Part shown: one piece after another, positions 45,426 to 55,001 of the stretch
Position numbering within the stretch: position 1 is the stretch's first letter
Layout of the letters: each line of letters begins with the position of its first letter
DNA from: Reyranella sp.
GTDB taxonomy: Bacteria; Pseudomonadota; Alphaproteobacteria; Reyranellales; Reyranellaceae
Direction of reading: 5' to 3'
DNA: 64,000 bases
Assembly: GCF_004297265.1 (NCBI RefSeq)
Contig: NZ_SCUT01000021.1
Coordinates: 62,001 to 126,000 of the forward strand
Made by a program: the position numbers and the translations under genes
The notes under the pieces: model-generated
What the model saw: only the letters and a program-made list of their open reading frames with translations
What the model was told of the DNA's origin: nothing
Database searches by the model: none

Positions 45426-46952
45426 CTACCGCATCGCACCGGCGCGACCGGCATTTGTGCGAAGCCTTCCGGCTGAAACGCCGGCGATCGCGGCGCTGGT
45501 AAGCAACATCAGGTCCATGCCGGCAATCGGCCAGAGATGCCGTTGGCCCAAGGCGCGAAAGAGATGATCGCCGGTCGTGATCCAGTTGAGCAGCACCGCG
45601 ACCACAGCGAGGGCGGCAATGATCGAGCACTGCTCCACCCACGCCCTGCCCGGCCGCAGCCAGGCATGGACGAAAGACATGAGCCATACGAGATAGAAGG
45701 ACCAAATCTCCAGCGCCGCGCGGTCATGGCCAAGAAAATCCACACCGGGCGGCAGCATGCGATTGGCCACGAAAAAGGATAATGTCGCGATGACGATGCC
45801 GGTCACCGAACCGACTGTAAAACCTTCGACGATCGTCACCCCGCGAAACCCCAGTTCCACATGCTTTCGACGGCGCGTCTCCAGCCAGAACAGAAACCCC
45901 GTCGCGATCAGCAGGCAGCCCGTCAGGCCCAATCCGAAATAAATCCAGCGCAATATCCAGTGATGGAACTGGATGAAGTGTAGCCCGGCAATGAAGCGCT
46001 GCACGGCCATGACGGGCTTCGTCTCGCTCTCGCTCAGGAGGACGCCCGTCACGGCGTCGAAGTAGGCGACGTCGAGGCGCTGCGGCACGCCGTCGAGATT
46101 GGTTTGGCGCACTTCCACATAGCTGTTGCGATCACCTGGATGCCAGACTCGAACGAAGGAAGGTGCGGCACCTCCCCACCGCTGCGACGCTTCACGCATC
46201 ATTGCGTCGATCGGCATCGAAGCCGCTGGTTCGCCCGCCCGGGGCTGGGCGAAAATGCCAAAGCCCTCGCTCGCAAATGCAGCGACGTTCCCGCCATAGG
46301 CCGCCTGCCAGGCCGTAGGAAAATAGAGCATGAAGAAGATGATCAGCCCCGAGAGCGTGATTGCGCAATGAAACGGCAACCCCAGTACGCCGGCAACATT
46401 GTGCAGGTCGAGTAACAGGCGCCTCTGCTTGCTGTGGCGGCGCACCGTGAAGAAATCGGTGAATAGCTTGCGGTGAACCACGACACCGGACACGCAGAGC
46501 ACCAGCATCGCCACTCCGGCAGCACCCACGAGCCAAATGCCCAATGACCAGGACTTGAGATGCAGACTGTAGTGAAACGGGTAGATGAAGCGCGTGCCGC
46601 CCCAGCTTCCCTCCTCGGGCAATATCCGCAGGGTTTCCGGATCGATGTTGCGCGCTATCGCCCCTCCGGCCTTCGTGCGATAGACGAGCCGTAGCATGGG
46701 TTCGCGTGGCGTCGGCAGAAACACGAACCATTGCGAGGCCCCAGAGACGAGCGACCGAAGAGCATCGGCGACAGCATCCATGGATTTTGCTTCGACATGG
46801 GGCAGCCGCGTCTGCGGCATCATCCAGCGATCGATCTCGCGATCGAAGACCGAGAGGGTTCCCATCCAGAAGACGGTGAAGAGCACCGAGCCGAACACGA
46901 TGCCCGCCCATGTGTGCAGCCAGTTCATGGAAGCGCGGAAGGTCGTCTCCAC
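45426..46952 (-). CDS. PepSY-associated membrane protein (PiuB-like)
   Basis: 508 residues with about seven helices; the N-terminal MNWLHTWAGIVFGSVLFTVF and a second block LLLDLHNVAGVLGLPFHCAITLSG both carry the H-x-x-x-G pattern of PepSY_TM proteins. Such proteins (PiuB, FegB-like) sit next to siderophore receptors and probably reduce or process ferri-siderophore at the inner membrane. It starts 38 bp after the receptor stop and is probably the last gene of the fecI-fecR-receptor operon. Confidence 0.9.
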   Translation of the reverse strand: METTFRASMNWLHTWAGIVFGSVLFTVFWMGTLSVFDREIDRWMMPQTRLPHVEAKSMDAVADALRSLVSGASQWFVFLPTPREPMLRLVYRTKAGGAIARNIDPETLRILPEEGSWGGTRFIYPFHYSLHLKSWSLGIWLVGAAGVAMLVLCVSGVVVHRKLFTDFFTVRRHSKQRRLLLDLHNVAGVLGLPFHCAITLSGLIIFFMLYFPTAWQAAYGGNVAAFASEGFGIFAQPRAGEPAASMPIDAMMREASQRWGGAAPSFVRVWHPGDRNSYVEVRQTNLDGVPQRLDVAYFDAVTGVLLSESETKPVMAVQRFIAGLHFIQFHHWILRWIYFGLGLTGCLLIATGFLFWLETRRRKHVELGFRGVTIVEGFTVGSVTGIVIATLSFFVANRMLPPGVDFLGHDRAALEIWSFYLVWLMSFVHAWLRPGRAWVEQCSIIAALAVVAVLLNWITTGDHLFRALGQRHLWPIAGMDLMLLTSAAIAGVSAGRLRTNAGRAGAMR

Positions 46953-46990
46953 GAGAGGTTCAGCTGTCCTTGCAGCGCCGCCGGATCACC

Positions 46991-49441
46991 TCAGAAATCC
47001 GACGTCAACGACAGCCGGAAGGTGCGCGGAGTCCCCAGCGACAGCGTGGACACGCCGCCGCCCGAGGCCCAGTAGTCGTTGTCGAGAAGATTCTCGACGG
47101 CGAAACGGACGACGGCCGGTTTGCCCGTGAAGCTGTTGGCATTGTCGATGACATAGCGCGCGCCAATGTCGAAGCGCGTCCACTCGGGCAGGAATCGCCG
47201 CGGGAGGGTCGTGTCGATATACTGCGTACCGGTATAGGTCACGCGGCCGGTCATGGTCAGTCCGCGGGCAAACGGCAGGTCCCATTCGCCACCGAAATTG
47301 AACTGCGCACCCGGGGAAAATGGCGCGGTCCACCCGTTCGTCGCTCCACCTTGCGTCTTGGTCAGGACGGCATTCAGGAACATCGCACCGCCCAGCACGC
47401 GCACGCCTTCGGCCACCTCGCCGAAGAAGTTGAGCTCGAGCCCCTGGTTGCGCTGCTCGCCCGCCAGCACCTGCGTGTTCGTTGCCACATTGGTGATGAC
47501 GCTCGGCTGGGTGATCTGGAACAGGCTCGCCGTCGTGGTGAGCTTACCCCAGTCGATCTTGATTCCGGCCTCGTACTGCGTCGACTTGTACGGCGGGAAG
47601 ACCTCGCCGGCGTTGGAGAAAGGCGCCGCCACCGTGATCCCGGGCTGCAGGCCCTGGATGAAGTTGCCGTAAAGCGAGACGTTAGCCCATGGCTTGAAGA
47701 CCAGCGCCACCGAGGGGCTGATGACACTCTGATCGTATTCCGAAGTCTTGGCGCCCGTCACCACGTTGAAGTTGGCGGACTGCACCTGCTGGAGGCGCGC
47801 GCCAACCGTGAGCTGGATGCGCTTGTCGACGGCAGACAGCGTGTCGGCGATCGCCAGGCTGTTCAACGTCATGGATCCAGTCTTGTTAGCGACCCCCGTG
47901 GGAATGTTCGGCTTCGCGATTACGTTCGTCGCATAGATGTTGGTATTGTAGGGTGTCCCGTTGATCGTCGCGATGCCCGTCACCTGCTCGAAGGTCGTGG
48001 CCGACAGGGCGAACTCATGCCCGATCGGACCTGTGTCGACCAGGGCACGCACTCCCGCTTCTGCGGTGAGGAACTGATAGTACTGGCTGATGTTGCCGGG
48101 TGTCGCCCTGGCGGCGCCGCTGAAATTGCTGGCCGTCACGATGGGGCCGCCAGAGAGAATGCCCAAGCGCCAGTCGTGCATACCGAAGGCGGCGTAGGCC
48201 GTGACGCGCTCCGTGATGTCGAACTCGCCACGCACGACGCCGAACAGATCCTTGCGATCGATGTAGCCCCAGGGCTGTCCCCAGTTCTTGCGAGCATCCG
48301 GCGCATAGGGCAGCGGCACATTGTTGGCGAGGCCGAGATACGGAACCATGCCGCCGATATACTGGTATTGATAGCCACCATCGAAGGAAAGCCGGAAGCG
48401 TTCGCCGCGATAGTCGAGGCCAAGCGACAGCAACGCCCTCTTGTCCGAGTTTCCCCAGATCGCCGTCTCGCCGGCGCGGAACACACCGTTGAAACGTACG
48501 CCAAATTCCTTATCCGGGCCGAACCGGCGTGCAGCATCGACATGGCCGCCGAACTGCGCATTGGAATTGTAGCCTGCAGTCACTTGGGTCAGCGGATCGT
48601 CCGGGGCGCGCTTCGGAACCACATTGACGGTGCCGCCGATGGTCGATTGCGGCGCCATGCCGCTCAGCATCGCGCTGGGACCCTTGAGCACTTCAACGCG
48701 TTCGGCCATTTCGGGCATGATCGAACTGTAGGGCAGGATTCCGTAGAGGCCGTTGTAGGCCGTGCTCGCGCCCGCCACGGTGAAGCCGCGGATGCGCAAC
48801 TCGTCGTTGCCGATGCTTCCGTCGGGAAAGTAAGCCCGCACGGAAGGATCGTCGGCCAGCACATCTCTCACCGACTTGGCCTGCTGCTCCTGGATTTTCT
48901 TCGCTGTGTAGCTTGTCTGGTTGAACGGCGTGTCCATGACGGGGCGATTGCCCAGCAGGCCGAGCTGGCCGCCCGTTGCGACCTGTCCGCCGGCGTAGGG
49001 CGGCGGGATATTGTCGATCAATGCCTGCGACGGCACCGGATAGAGACCTTGGACCTGCACCGGGTCCAGCTGTAGCGCGCCGGGCGTCGTCGCCGCCGTG
49101 CGTTGCAGCATCGCCGTGTTTCCGGTCACCCTGTAGGTGATGCCGGTTCCGGCGAGCAGCCTCGTCAGCGCCTGCTCCGGCGTCATCTCGCCGCTCACAC
49201 CCGGCGAGGCGACGCCTCGCGCGACCTCGCCGTCGACCGTAACCTGCATGCCCGATTGCCGGCCGAAGGACGCCAGCGCATCGGTCAACGGCTGCGCCGG
49301 AATGTTGAAGGTGTATTGCCGTTGTTGGGCGATCTGCGGCGTGGTTTCGACCTGGGCCCGCGCTCCGTCCGCGACAAACATCACCAAGAACGCCGTAGCG
49401 GCCGTCGCCGCCAGACGCGCGTGCTCACGCGCATTTTCCAT
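46991..49441 (-). CDS. TonB-dependent siderophore receptor with STN signalling domain
   Basis: 816 residues. Signal peptide to about residue 29; STN/secretin-like domain (about 45-110; FNIPAQPLTDALASFGRQSG) that contacts FecR; TonB box-like region; plug domain with DDPSVRAYF and RIRGFTVAGA; and a 22-strand barrel ending in aromatic Phe. The STN domain marks it as a transducer. It belongs with the sigma and anti-sigma genes upstream. ATG at 49441 chosen from the signal peptide. The siderophore is unknown. Confidence 0.95.
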   Translation of the reverse strand: MENAREHARLAATAATAFLVMFVADGARAQVETTPQIAQQRQYTFNIPAQPLTDALASFGRQSGMQVTVDGEVARGVASPGVSGEMTPEQALTRLLAGTGITYRVTGNTAMLQRTAATTPGALQLDPVQVQGLYPVPSQALIDNIPPPYAGGQVATGGQLGLLGNRPVMDTPFNQTSYTAKKIQEQQAKSVRDVLADDPSVRAYFPDGSIGNDELRIRGFTVAGASTAYNGLYGILPYSSIMPEMAERVEVLKGPSAMLSGMAPQSTIGGTVNVVPKRAPDDPLTQVTAGYNSNAQFGGHVDAARRFGPDKEFGVRFNGVFRAGETAIWGNSDKRALLSLGLDYRGERFRLSFDGGYQYQYIGGMVPYLGLANNVPLPYAPDARKNWGQPWGYIDRKDLFGVVRGEFDITERVTAYAAFGMHDWRLGILSGGPIVTASNFSGAARATPGNISQYYQFLTAEAGVRALVDTGPIGHEFALSATTFEQVTGIATINGTPYNTNIYATNVIAKPNIPTGVANKTGSMTLNSLAIADTLSAVDKRIQLTVGARLQQVQSANFNVVTGAKTSEYDQSVISPSVALVFKPWANVSLYGNFIQGLQPGITVAAPFSNAGEVFPPYKSTQYEAGIKIDWGKLTTTASLFQITQPSVITNVATNTQVLAGEQRNQGLELNFFGEVAEGVRVLGGAMFLNAVLTKTQGGATNGWTAPFSPGAQFNFGGEWDLPFARGLTMTGRVTYTGTQYIDTTLPRRFLPEWTRFDIGARYVIDNANSFTGKPAVVRFAVENLLDNDYWASGGGVSTLSLGTPRTFRLSLTSDF

Positions 49442-49568
49442 CGCACCCTCATCCGCAACCAACAATGGACAGGATGGCGACGTCACTCGTGAATGCGTCT
49501 CGGCATCGTGCCTATACTCAAGCAACGCCACGACATTCGCGCTTTTCGGTCCGCGACCGTGAAATAAT

Positions 49569-50558
49569 TCAGCCGCCGCGAATCACCAGCAGCCAGGGTG
49601 TTACCTCGCTCACCGAGCCGCCATGTGTGCCGACGACAGCTCGTAGTGCCGATGCGGGATCGGCGAGATTGTAGACGCCGGTCACACGACGGCTGCCAAG
49701 GCCACTGGCCGCAAAAGCGATCGCACCGGGGAAATACCGCCGCAGCTCATCCACCACGTCGGCGAGCGGACGGTCGCGCGCAACGATTTGACCGTGCAGC
49801 CAGGGCGCCACCTCGTCCCGGGGGATGCCCCCGCGATGCATGACGCCATTCCATCCGACCTGCACCCAGTCACCCACCTCCAGCCGCTCCTGGCGGCCTT
49901 TGGTGTCGACGGCGACAAGGCCGCTGCGCACCGAGACTTCGGCGCCATCCCTCATCAAGCGCACATTGAAGGACGTGCCGAGCACCGTTGTCTCGACGTC
50001 ACGTGCCACGACCCGGAAAGGCCGCTGCGGATCGGGCCGCACCTCGAAGAAGGCCTCACCCTTCAGCAGGTGAACGCGCCGTTCGCCGGCCCGGAAGGCG
50101 ACATCGATAGCGCTGTCGGGGGCCAATCGCACGATGCTGCCGTCCTCAAGGCGGAGCGTCTGCACCTCGGCCGTCTGCGTCACATGATCGGCTTGGAAGC
50201 GGATGACGAGACCCGGCAGGAAAATCAGTGCCAGACAGGCTGCGATCGTTGCCGCGACGAGGCTCGCTGCCGCGCGCCGCCGCATCGACGGGCGGCGCCC
50301 TGGCGGGTTACGTCGAGCATGCGACCGGGGCCGCGTCACCGGCCTCTGCCAGTTCGCAGCATGGACTGGCGTTGTGTGAGCCATCAGATCGTAGATGTCC
50401 GACGTGCTTAACCAGGCGACCTCATGCTCCGGATCGGCGCGACGCCAGGTCTCGAAGCGAGCCAGCAAGGCTGCGTTGTCTGGGTCCTCTTCGAGCGCGA
50501 CCAGCCAGCGGGCGGCTTCGGTCGCGATGCGGTCCTGTTCCTCCTGCGATCCCGTCAT
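49569..50558 (-). CDS. fecR: FecR family anti-sigma/sensor protein
   Basis: 329 residues. N-terminal cytoplasmic domain (FETWRRADPEHEVAWL) for sigma binding, a transmembrane helix near residues 108-126, and a periplasmic FecR domain (LEDGSIVRLAPDSAIDVAF, GEAFFEVRPDPQRPFRVVA) plus STN-like C-terminus. Couples the receptor to the sigma factor. Start ATG at 50558 chosen from family alignment. It lies between the receptor and the sigma-factor gene. Confidence 0.93.
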   Translation of the reverse strand: MTGSQEEQDRIATEAARWLVALEEDPDNAALLARFETWRRADPEHEVAWLSTSDIYDLMAHTTPVHAANWQRPVTRPRSHARRNPPGRRPSMRRRAAASLVAATIAACLALIFLPGLVIRFQADHVTQTAEVQTLRLEDGSIVRLAPDSAIDVAFRAGERRVHLLKGEAFFEVRPDPQRPFRVVARDVETTVLGTSFNVRLMRDGAEVSVRSGLVAVDTKGRQERLEVGDWVQVGWNGVMHRGGIPRDEVAPWLHGQIVARDRPLADVVDELRRYFPGAIAFAASGLGSRRVTGVYNLADPASALRAVVGTHGGSVSEVTPWLLVIRGG

Positions 50559-50643
50559 CTCGCTGTCCCTGTCCCCTGCGGGGCCCCTTGTCCAAAAGAC
50601 GCTTGGGGACCGGGCGATTTCGGAAGGCGCACGAAATAGTGAC

Positions 50644-51159
50644 TCATGACGGCGGCCGTACACGCTGGCGGCAAAAGGCGATTCCGCTGGCCACGATCTC
50701 ATGTGCCACTGTCACCGACACTCCTAGATGAGCTGCGATTTCGCGCAACTTGAAGCCACCAAAGCGGCGCATCTCAAGGGCGATCCGAGTGCGTTCCGGC
50801 AGCTCAGCCAGCGCCTCCTGCAGCAGGACCAGTTCCTCACGCGACGCAGCTGTTGCCTCGGGCGAGGCGTGGTCATCCGCGGCCTCGGGGGCGGCGGCAA
50901 GTTCCACCGGCGCCACGATAAGCGCCTCGCGGATCAGGCGGCGCCGTCCATCGATGGCGAGGTTGCGCACGATGCGATAGAGAAAGCCCAACGGTTCGTC
51001 GAGGGTGCGGTCCTGCGTCGCCGAGCCGAAGCGCAGCCAGGCCTCCTGAACCACATCCTCTGCTCGCGCCATGTCGCCGACGATCGTGGTGGCGTACTTC
51101 ACCAGCTCGACGCGATGGGCCAGGTAAAGGGCCAATATGCTTCGGTCGTGCCCCAACAA
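50644..51159 (-). CDS. fecI: ECF RNA polymerase sigma factor, FecI-like
   Basis: 171 residues: sigma region 2 (AEDVVQEAWLRFG) and region 4 with a helix-turn-helix (FKLREIAAHLGVSVTVAHEIV), no extra domains. It should activate the receptor operon on iron-siderophore binding. The start is a TTG (a second TTG follows directly); no good ribosome site decides. The promoter and Fur-like box 14-62 bp upstream fit a start near here. FecR-receptor-PepSY follow. Confidence 0.9.
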   Translation of the reverse strand: MLGHDRSILALYLAHRVELVKYATTIVGDMARAEDVVQEAWLRFGSATQDRTLDEPLGFLYRIVRNLAIDGRRRLIREALIVAPVELAAAPEAADDHASPEATAASREELVLLQEALAELPERTRIALEMRRFGGFKLREIAAHLGVSVTVAHEIVASGIAFCRQRVRPPS

Positions 51160-51172
51160 GCCCGCCCAAGAA

Positions 51173-51221
51173 TGCGAACGATTCGCAATTACTTTATAGG
51201 TGAGGTGGTGGAACCCGGCAA
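51173..51221 (-). promoter_or_regulatory. Fur-overlapped sigma-70 promoter of fecI
   Basis: On the minus strand, -35 TTGCCG (51216-51221), a 17-bp spacer and -10 TATAAA (51193-51198) predict a start near 51186. A 7-1-7 palindrome, TGCGAATCGTTCGCA (51173-51187), covers that start and resembles a Fur box. Iron-loaded Fur would block transcription. Confidence 0.65.
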
Positions 51222-51351
51222 GCCTTAGCCGCCGGCGTGATCAGTGCGTTCGCCTTCGATTGACTTACCGACGCCGCTTACGGGCGCCCGGCACGGCGAC
51301 GACGTACCCTTCATCGTCCGCCTCCAGACTACTTCAACAGCTTGCTGGCGC

Positions 51352-52161
51352 TTATCTTCCCTTGAACACCGGCTTGCGCTTCTCGCGGAAGGCGGACGTG
51401 CCTTCCTTGTAGTCCTCGGTCAGGCCGGTCAGCACGTTCTGGTCGGCGTCCATGTGGCTGCCGAGATCGTCGAGCGCATGGGCGAGGCGGTTGACCGTGG
51501 TCTTGCTCATGCGCACCGGGATCGGCGGCTGGCGCGCGATGCGCTCGGCGAATGCCATCGACGCGGCCAGCGCCTGGCCATCGTCGACGACGGTCTCGAC
51601 CAGCCCCCAGTCCAGCGCCTCGGCCGCGCCGATACGGTCGGACGCCAGGATTACCGCCTGCTTGGTGCGCGCAGGGCCCATCAGCGCCAGCATGCGCGGG
51701 ATCGAGCCCCAGCTCATGTTCATGCCGAGCTCGATCTCGGGAATGCGGAAATGGGCCGAGCGGCCGCAGGTGCGGAAGTCGAGCGACACGACGAGCGCCG
51801 CGCCGCCGCCGATGCAATGGCCCTCGATGGCTGCAATCGTCACCTGGTCCATGTCCTGCCACGCCTTGCACATCTTCGGTCCCAGCCGCTGGCGATGGAT
51901 GCGCTCGCCGATCGGCAGACCGTCGCGGGCGCGGCCGTCGCCATCCTTGAGGTCGAAGCCGGCGGAGAAGGCCCTGGCCGAACCCGTCAGGATCACGACC
52001 GAGGTTTCGAGATCGTCCTCGAATTCGCGCGGCACGTCGCGCAGCTCCCGCATCGCCTGCTGGCTCAGCGCATTGATGTTGTCGCCGCGGTCGAATCGCA
52101 CGACGGCGATGCGGCCCTGTGGCCCCAGGCCCTTCTCGATCTTCACGAACTGACGGTCCAT
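51352..52161 (-). CDS. Enoyl-CoA hydratase/isomerase family protein
   Basis: 269 residues, crotonase fold. AFSAGFDLKD carries the oxyanion strand and IEGHCIGGGAALVVS the second oxyanion loop; the two catalytic Glu of mitochondrial hydratase are not both evident, so dehydratase, isomerase or other crotonase activity is possible. Start at Met 52161 with GGAGG 11 nt upstream; Mets at 52170 and 52182 are possible. It is divergent from the serine hydrolase gene, without shared operon partners. Confidence 0.88.
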   Translation of the reverse strand: MDRQFVKIEKGLGPQGRIAVVRFDRGDNINALSQQAMRELRDVPREFEDDLETSVVILTGSARAFSAGFDLKDGDGRARDGLPIGERIHRQRLGPKMCKAWQDMDQVTIAAIEGHCIGGGAALVVSLDFRTCGRSAHFRIPEIELGMNMSWGSIPRMLALMGPARTKQAVILASDRIGAAEALDWGLVETVVDDGQALAASMAFAERIARQPPIPVRMSKTTVNRLAHALDDLGSHMDADQNVLTGLTEDYKEGTSAFREKRKPVFKGR

Positions 52162-52242
52162 CGCGCGCATTTCCTCCGGCATTTGCCGCGACCCTAACGG
52201 GTCGCCTTTACAAGGGCGAGCCGCTTCGGTTGACTGGCCTGC

Positions 52243-53847
52243 ATGTCGAAAGCCATCGAGTCCACCGTCTTCGAGCGCCGCGTCAACGCGTTGTTTGCCC
52301 CTTACACCAAGCCCGGTTCGCCGGGCGCCGTCGTCGGCGTGATGCGCGACGGCCAGATCGAGTTCTGCAAGGGCTTCGGCCTGGCCAGCATCGAACTCGG
52401 CGTCCCGATCCGTCCCGACACGCGCTTCCGCATCGCCTCCGTGAGCAAGCAGTTCACGGTGACTGCGGCGCTGTTGCTGGCCGCCGAAGGCAAGCTCAAG
52501 CTGTCCGATCCGCCGCACAAATACCTGCCCGAGCTGCCGCCGCTGCCGGTCACGATCGACCAGATGATGCGCAATTCGAGCGGCCTGCCCGACTTCCTCG
52601 AGCTGCTGCGGCTGGGCGGCCACGGGCTCGACAGGCCGGCGCGGCCCGAGGACCTGTTCGACGCCTGCACGCGCAACCGCCACCTCAACTTCTCAGCCGG
52701 CAGCCGCTTCCTCTACAGCAACACCAACTTCCTGCTGCTGGGCCTGATCGTCGAGAAACTGGCGAAGAAGAAACTGGGCGAGGTGCTCGCCGAGCGCATC
52801 TTCAAGCCGCTCGGTATGGCGCAGACCTCGCTGGTGGCCGAAATCGACGCGGTGATCCCGAACCTCGCCACCGGCTATCTCGGCGACCGCGAGCAGGGTT
52901 TCCGGCGCGCCGCGCATGCCTATCCGCAGGGCGGCGAGGGCGGCCTCACCTCGACCGTCGAGGACCTGCTGATCTGGAGCCGGCATTTCGACAAACCGAT
53001 CCTCGGGAAGACGATCCCGGCGCAGCTCACGGCCATCGCAGCGCTAACGGGAGGCAAAGCCAATAACTACCGCCGCGGCGTCGCCGTCGAGGAACTGCGC
53101 GGCCTGCAGACGGTCGGTCACGGCGGCCTGTGGCCCGGCTTCCGCACGGAGTTCCTGCGCGTGCCGAAGGCCGGTCTCACCGTTGTCGTGATCGCCAACC
53201 TGGGCAGCATCGATCCGTGGCGGCGCGCCCGCGCCATCGCGGCGCTGGCCCTGGAAGACAGCGGGAAGATGAAGCCCGCCCTGGCGCCGATCACGCAGGC
53301 CGAGATCAAGCCACTCACCGGGACCTGGTTCAATGCGCAGGAGCCGTCGCTGTTCGACCTGGCCTGGCGCAACGGCGAGGCCACCGTGACGCAGAATGGT
53401 CTGCCCTTCGCCCTCGGCCGCCGCGCCGGCGGCTGGCTGGCCGCGGAACGTGGTTCCTACGAGTTCGCGCTGAAGCCCGGCGCGAAGGATACGGTGAAGG
53501 TGAATCTCGGCGCAGGCCGTGTGCTCACCTTCACGAAAGTGGGCAAGCGCGCCGCGGTGCCGGCCGACCTCGCCGGAACCTACGTCTCGTCCGACTGTGC
53601 CGCCGTGTGGCGCATCACCCGCGATGGCAACGACTGGAAGATGGAAGTCGGCGGACCGCTGATCTCCGGCGGCGCGCCATGGTTGGTGCGCGGTCTCGAT
53701 GCCGACACGGTGGAGCTGGAATCGCCGGGCAGCTGGATCAAGGCCACCCAACTCGCCCATCTGGTGCGCGACGGCGACGGCAGGATCACGGCGCTCGAGG
53801 TCTCGACCGGCCGCATCAAGAAGATGCGGTTCGATCGCGAGGACTGA
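52243..53847 (+). CDS. Serine hydrolase of the beta-lactamase/DD-peptidase family
   Basis: 534 residues. The catalytic domain (about 1-350) has S-x-x-K in ASVSKQF, Y-x-N in LYSNTN and HGG in VGHGG. The C-terminal ~180 residues form beta-rich domains like those of D-aminopeptidase (DAP) and class C-like esterases. No signal peptide is seen, so it may be cytoplasmic. Start ATG follows family alignment. A hairpin ends the gene. D-aminopeptidase is a plausible activity; esterase is equally likely. Confidence 0.88.
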   Translation: MSKAIESTVFERRVNALFAPYTKPGSPGAVVGVMRDGQIEFCKGFGLASIELGVPIRPDTRFRIASVSKQFTVTAALLLAAEGKLKLSDPPHKYLPELPPLPVTIDQMMRNSSGLPDFLELLRLGGHGLDRPARPEDLFDACTRNRHLNFSAGSRFLYSNTNFLLLGLIVEKLAKKKLGEVLAERIFKPLGMAQTSLVAEIDAVIPNLATGYLGDREQGFRRAAHAYPQGGEGGLTSTVEDLLIWSRHFDKPILGKTIPAQLTAIAALTGGKANNYRRGVAVEELRGLQTVGHGGLWPGFRTEFLRVPKAGLTVVVIANLGSIDPWRRARAIAALALEDSGKMKPALAPITQAEIKPLTGTWFNAQEPSLFDLAWRNGEATVTQNGLPFALGRRAGGWLAAERGSYEFALKPGAKDTVKVNLGAGRVLTFTKVGKRAAVPADLAGTYVSSDCAAVWRITRDGNDWKMEVGGPLISGGAPWLVRGLDADTVELESPGSWIKATQLAHLVRDGDGRITALEVSTGRIKKMRFDRED

Positions 53848-53855
53848 GCTTTTGG

Positions 53856-53892
53856 ACTCTTCCCCTTTGCGGACCCCGCAAAGGGGAAGAGT
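53856..53892. terminator. Perfect 17-bp hairpin between converging genes
   Basis: ACTCTTCCCCTTTGCGG (53856-53872) pairs exactly with the reverse complement at 53876-53892 around a 3-nt loop, and pairing extends by a G-T and a G-C pair outward. It begins 9 bp after the serine hydrolase stop and ends 6 bp before the stop of the binding-protein gene. There is no T-tract. Confidence 0.65.
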
Positions 53893-53898
53893 TCAATC

Positions 53899-54927
53899 TC
53901 AGCGGAACGGGATCGCGTACATCAGGCCGCCGTTGGTCCACAGCGCGTTCTGGCCTCGCTCGAGCTTGAGCGGCGTGGCCGGGCCGACATGGCGGTCGTA
54001 GCTCTCGCCGTAGTTACCGACCTGCTTGATGACGTTGTACATCCACTTCTCGTCGACCCCGACGGCCTTGCCGAAGCCCGGCGTGACGCCGAGGAAACGC
54101 TTCACGGCGGGATCGTCGCTCTTCAGCATCTCGTCGACGTTCTTCGAGGTGATGCCCATTTCCTCGGCCTCGATCATGCCCATCAGGGTCCACTTCACGA
54201 GATCGAACCACTGGTCGTCGCCATGACGCACGATCGGGCCAAGCGGCTCCTTGGAGATGCGCTCGGGCAGGATGACATGCTCGCCCTTGCCGGCGAGCTG
54301 GCCGGCGCGCACTGCGGCAAGGCCCGACGCGTCGGTCGTGTAGGTGTCGCAGCGGCCGGCGGCATAGGCCTGCAGCAGCTCGTCGAGCTTCTCGATCAGC
54401 ACCGGCTTGAAGGTCATCTTGTTCTTGCGGAAATAGTCCGCGAGGTTGAGTTCGGTCGTGGTGCCCGGCTGCACGCAGACCGTGGCGCCGTTCAGCTCCT
54501 TGGCGCTCTTGATGTTGCTCTTGGCGGGCACGATGAAGCCCTGGCCGTCGTAGAAATTGACGCCCGCGATGTTGAAGCCGAGCGAAGTGTCGCGCAGCAG
54601 CGTCTGCGTCGCGTTGCGGGTGATGACGTCGACCTCGCCCGACTGCAGGGCGACGAAGCGTTGCTGGGCGGTGGTCGGGGTGAACTTGACCTTCTCGGCG
54701 TCCCCGAACATCGCCGCGGCGATGGCCTTGCAGAGATCGACGTCGAGGCCGGTCCACTTGCCCTGGCTGTCGGCGAAGGAGAAGCCCGCCAGGCCGGTGT
54801 TCACGGCGCACTGGACGAAGCCCTTGGCCTTGACCGCGTCGAAGGTCTGGCCGGCCGAGGCTGGTCCCGCGGCGAATGCCGCTACGCCTGAAAGGGCCGC
54901 CATCGCGGCCATGGATTTGAGTGACAT
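53899..54927 (-). CDS. aapJ: Amino-acid ABC transporter substrate-binding protein, AapJ-like
   Basis: 342 residues. Signal peptide ending near residue 26 (AGPASAG), then an SBP family 3 fold: KGFVQCAVNTGLAGFSFAD, GLDVDLCKAIAAAMFGD, RNATQTLLRDTSLGF. This is the AapJ/BztA group of general L-amino-acid permeases. No aapQMP genes follow. ATG at 54927 chosen from the signal peptide. It probably works with an unlinked permease or the operon lies outside. Confidence 0.92.
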   Translation of the reverse strand: MSLKSMAAMAALSGVAAFAAGPASAGQTFDAVKAKGFVQCAVNTGLAGFSFADSQGKWTGLDVDLCKAIAAAMFGDAEKVKFTPTTAQQRFVALQSGEVDVITRNATQTLLRDTSLGFNIAGVNFYDGQGFIVPAKSNIKSAKELNGATVCVQPGTTTELNLADYFRKNKMTFKPVLIEKLDELLQAYAAGRCDTYTTDASGLAAVRAGQLAGKGEHVILPERISKEPLGPIVRHGDDQWFDLVKWTLMGMIEAEEMGITSKNVDEMLKSDDPAVKRFLGVTPGFGKAVGVDEKWMYNVIKQVGNYGESYDRHVGPATPLKLERGQNALWTNGGLMYAIPFR

Positions 54928-55001
54928 TGGACGCCCCCAGCTTCTTATGACTGGCGGCACTGTAGCAAAAGGCGGGCCTGTGATGGACCCTCGATCCGAC
55001 G

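Noticed and set aside
53899..54927. A complete aap amino-acid permease operon
   Set aside because: Only the binding protein is present; the neighbours are unrelated and on either strand.
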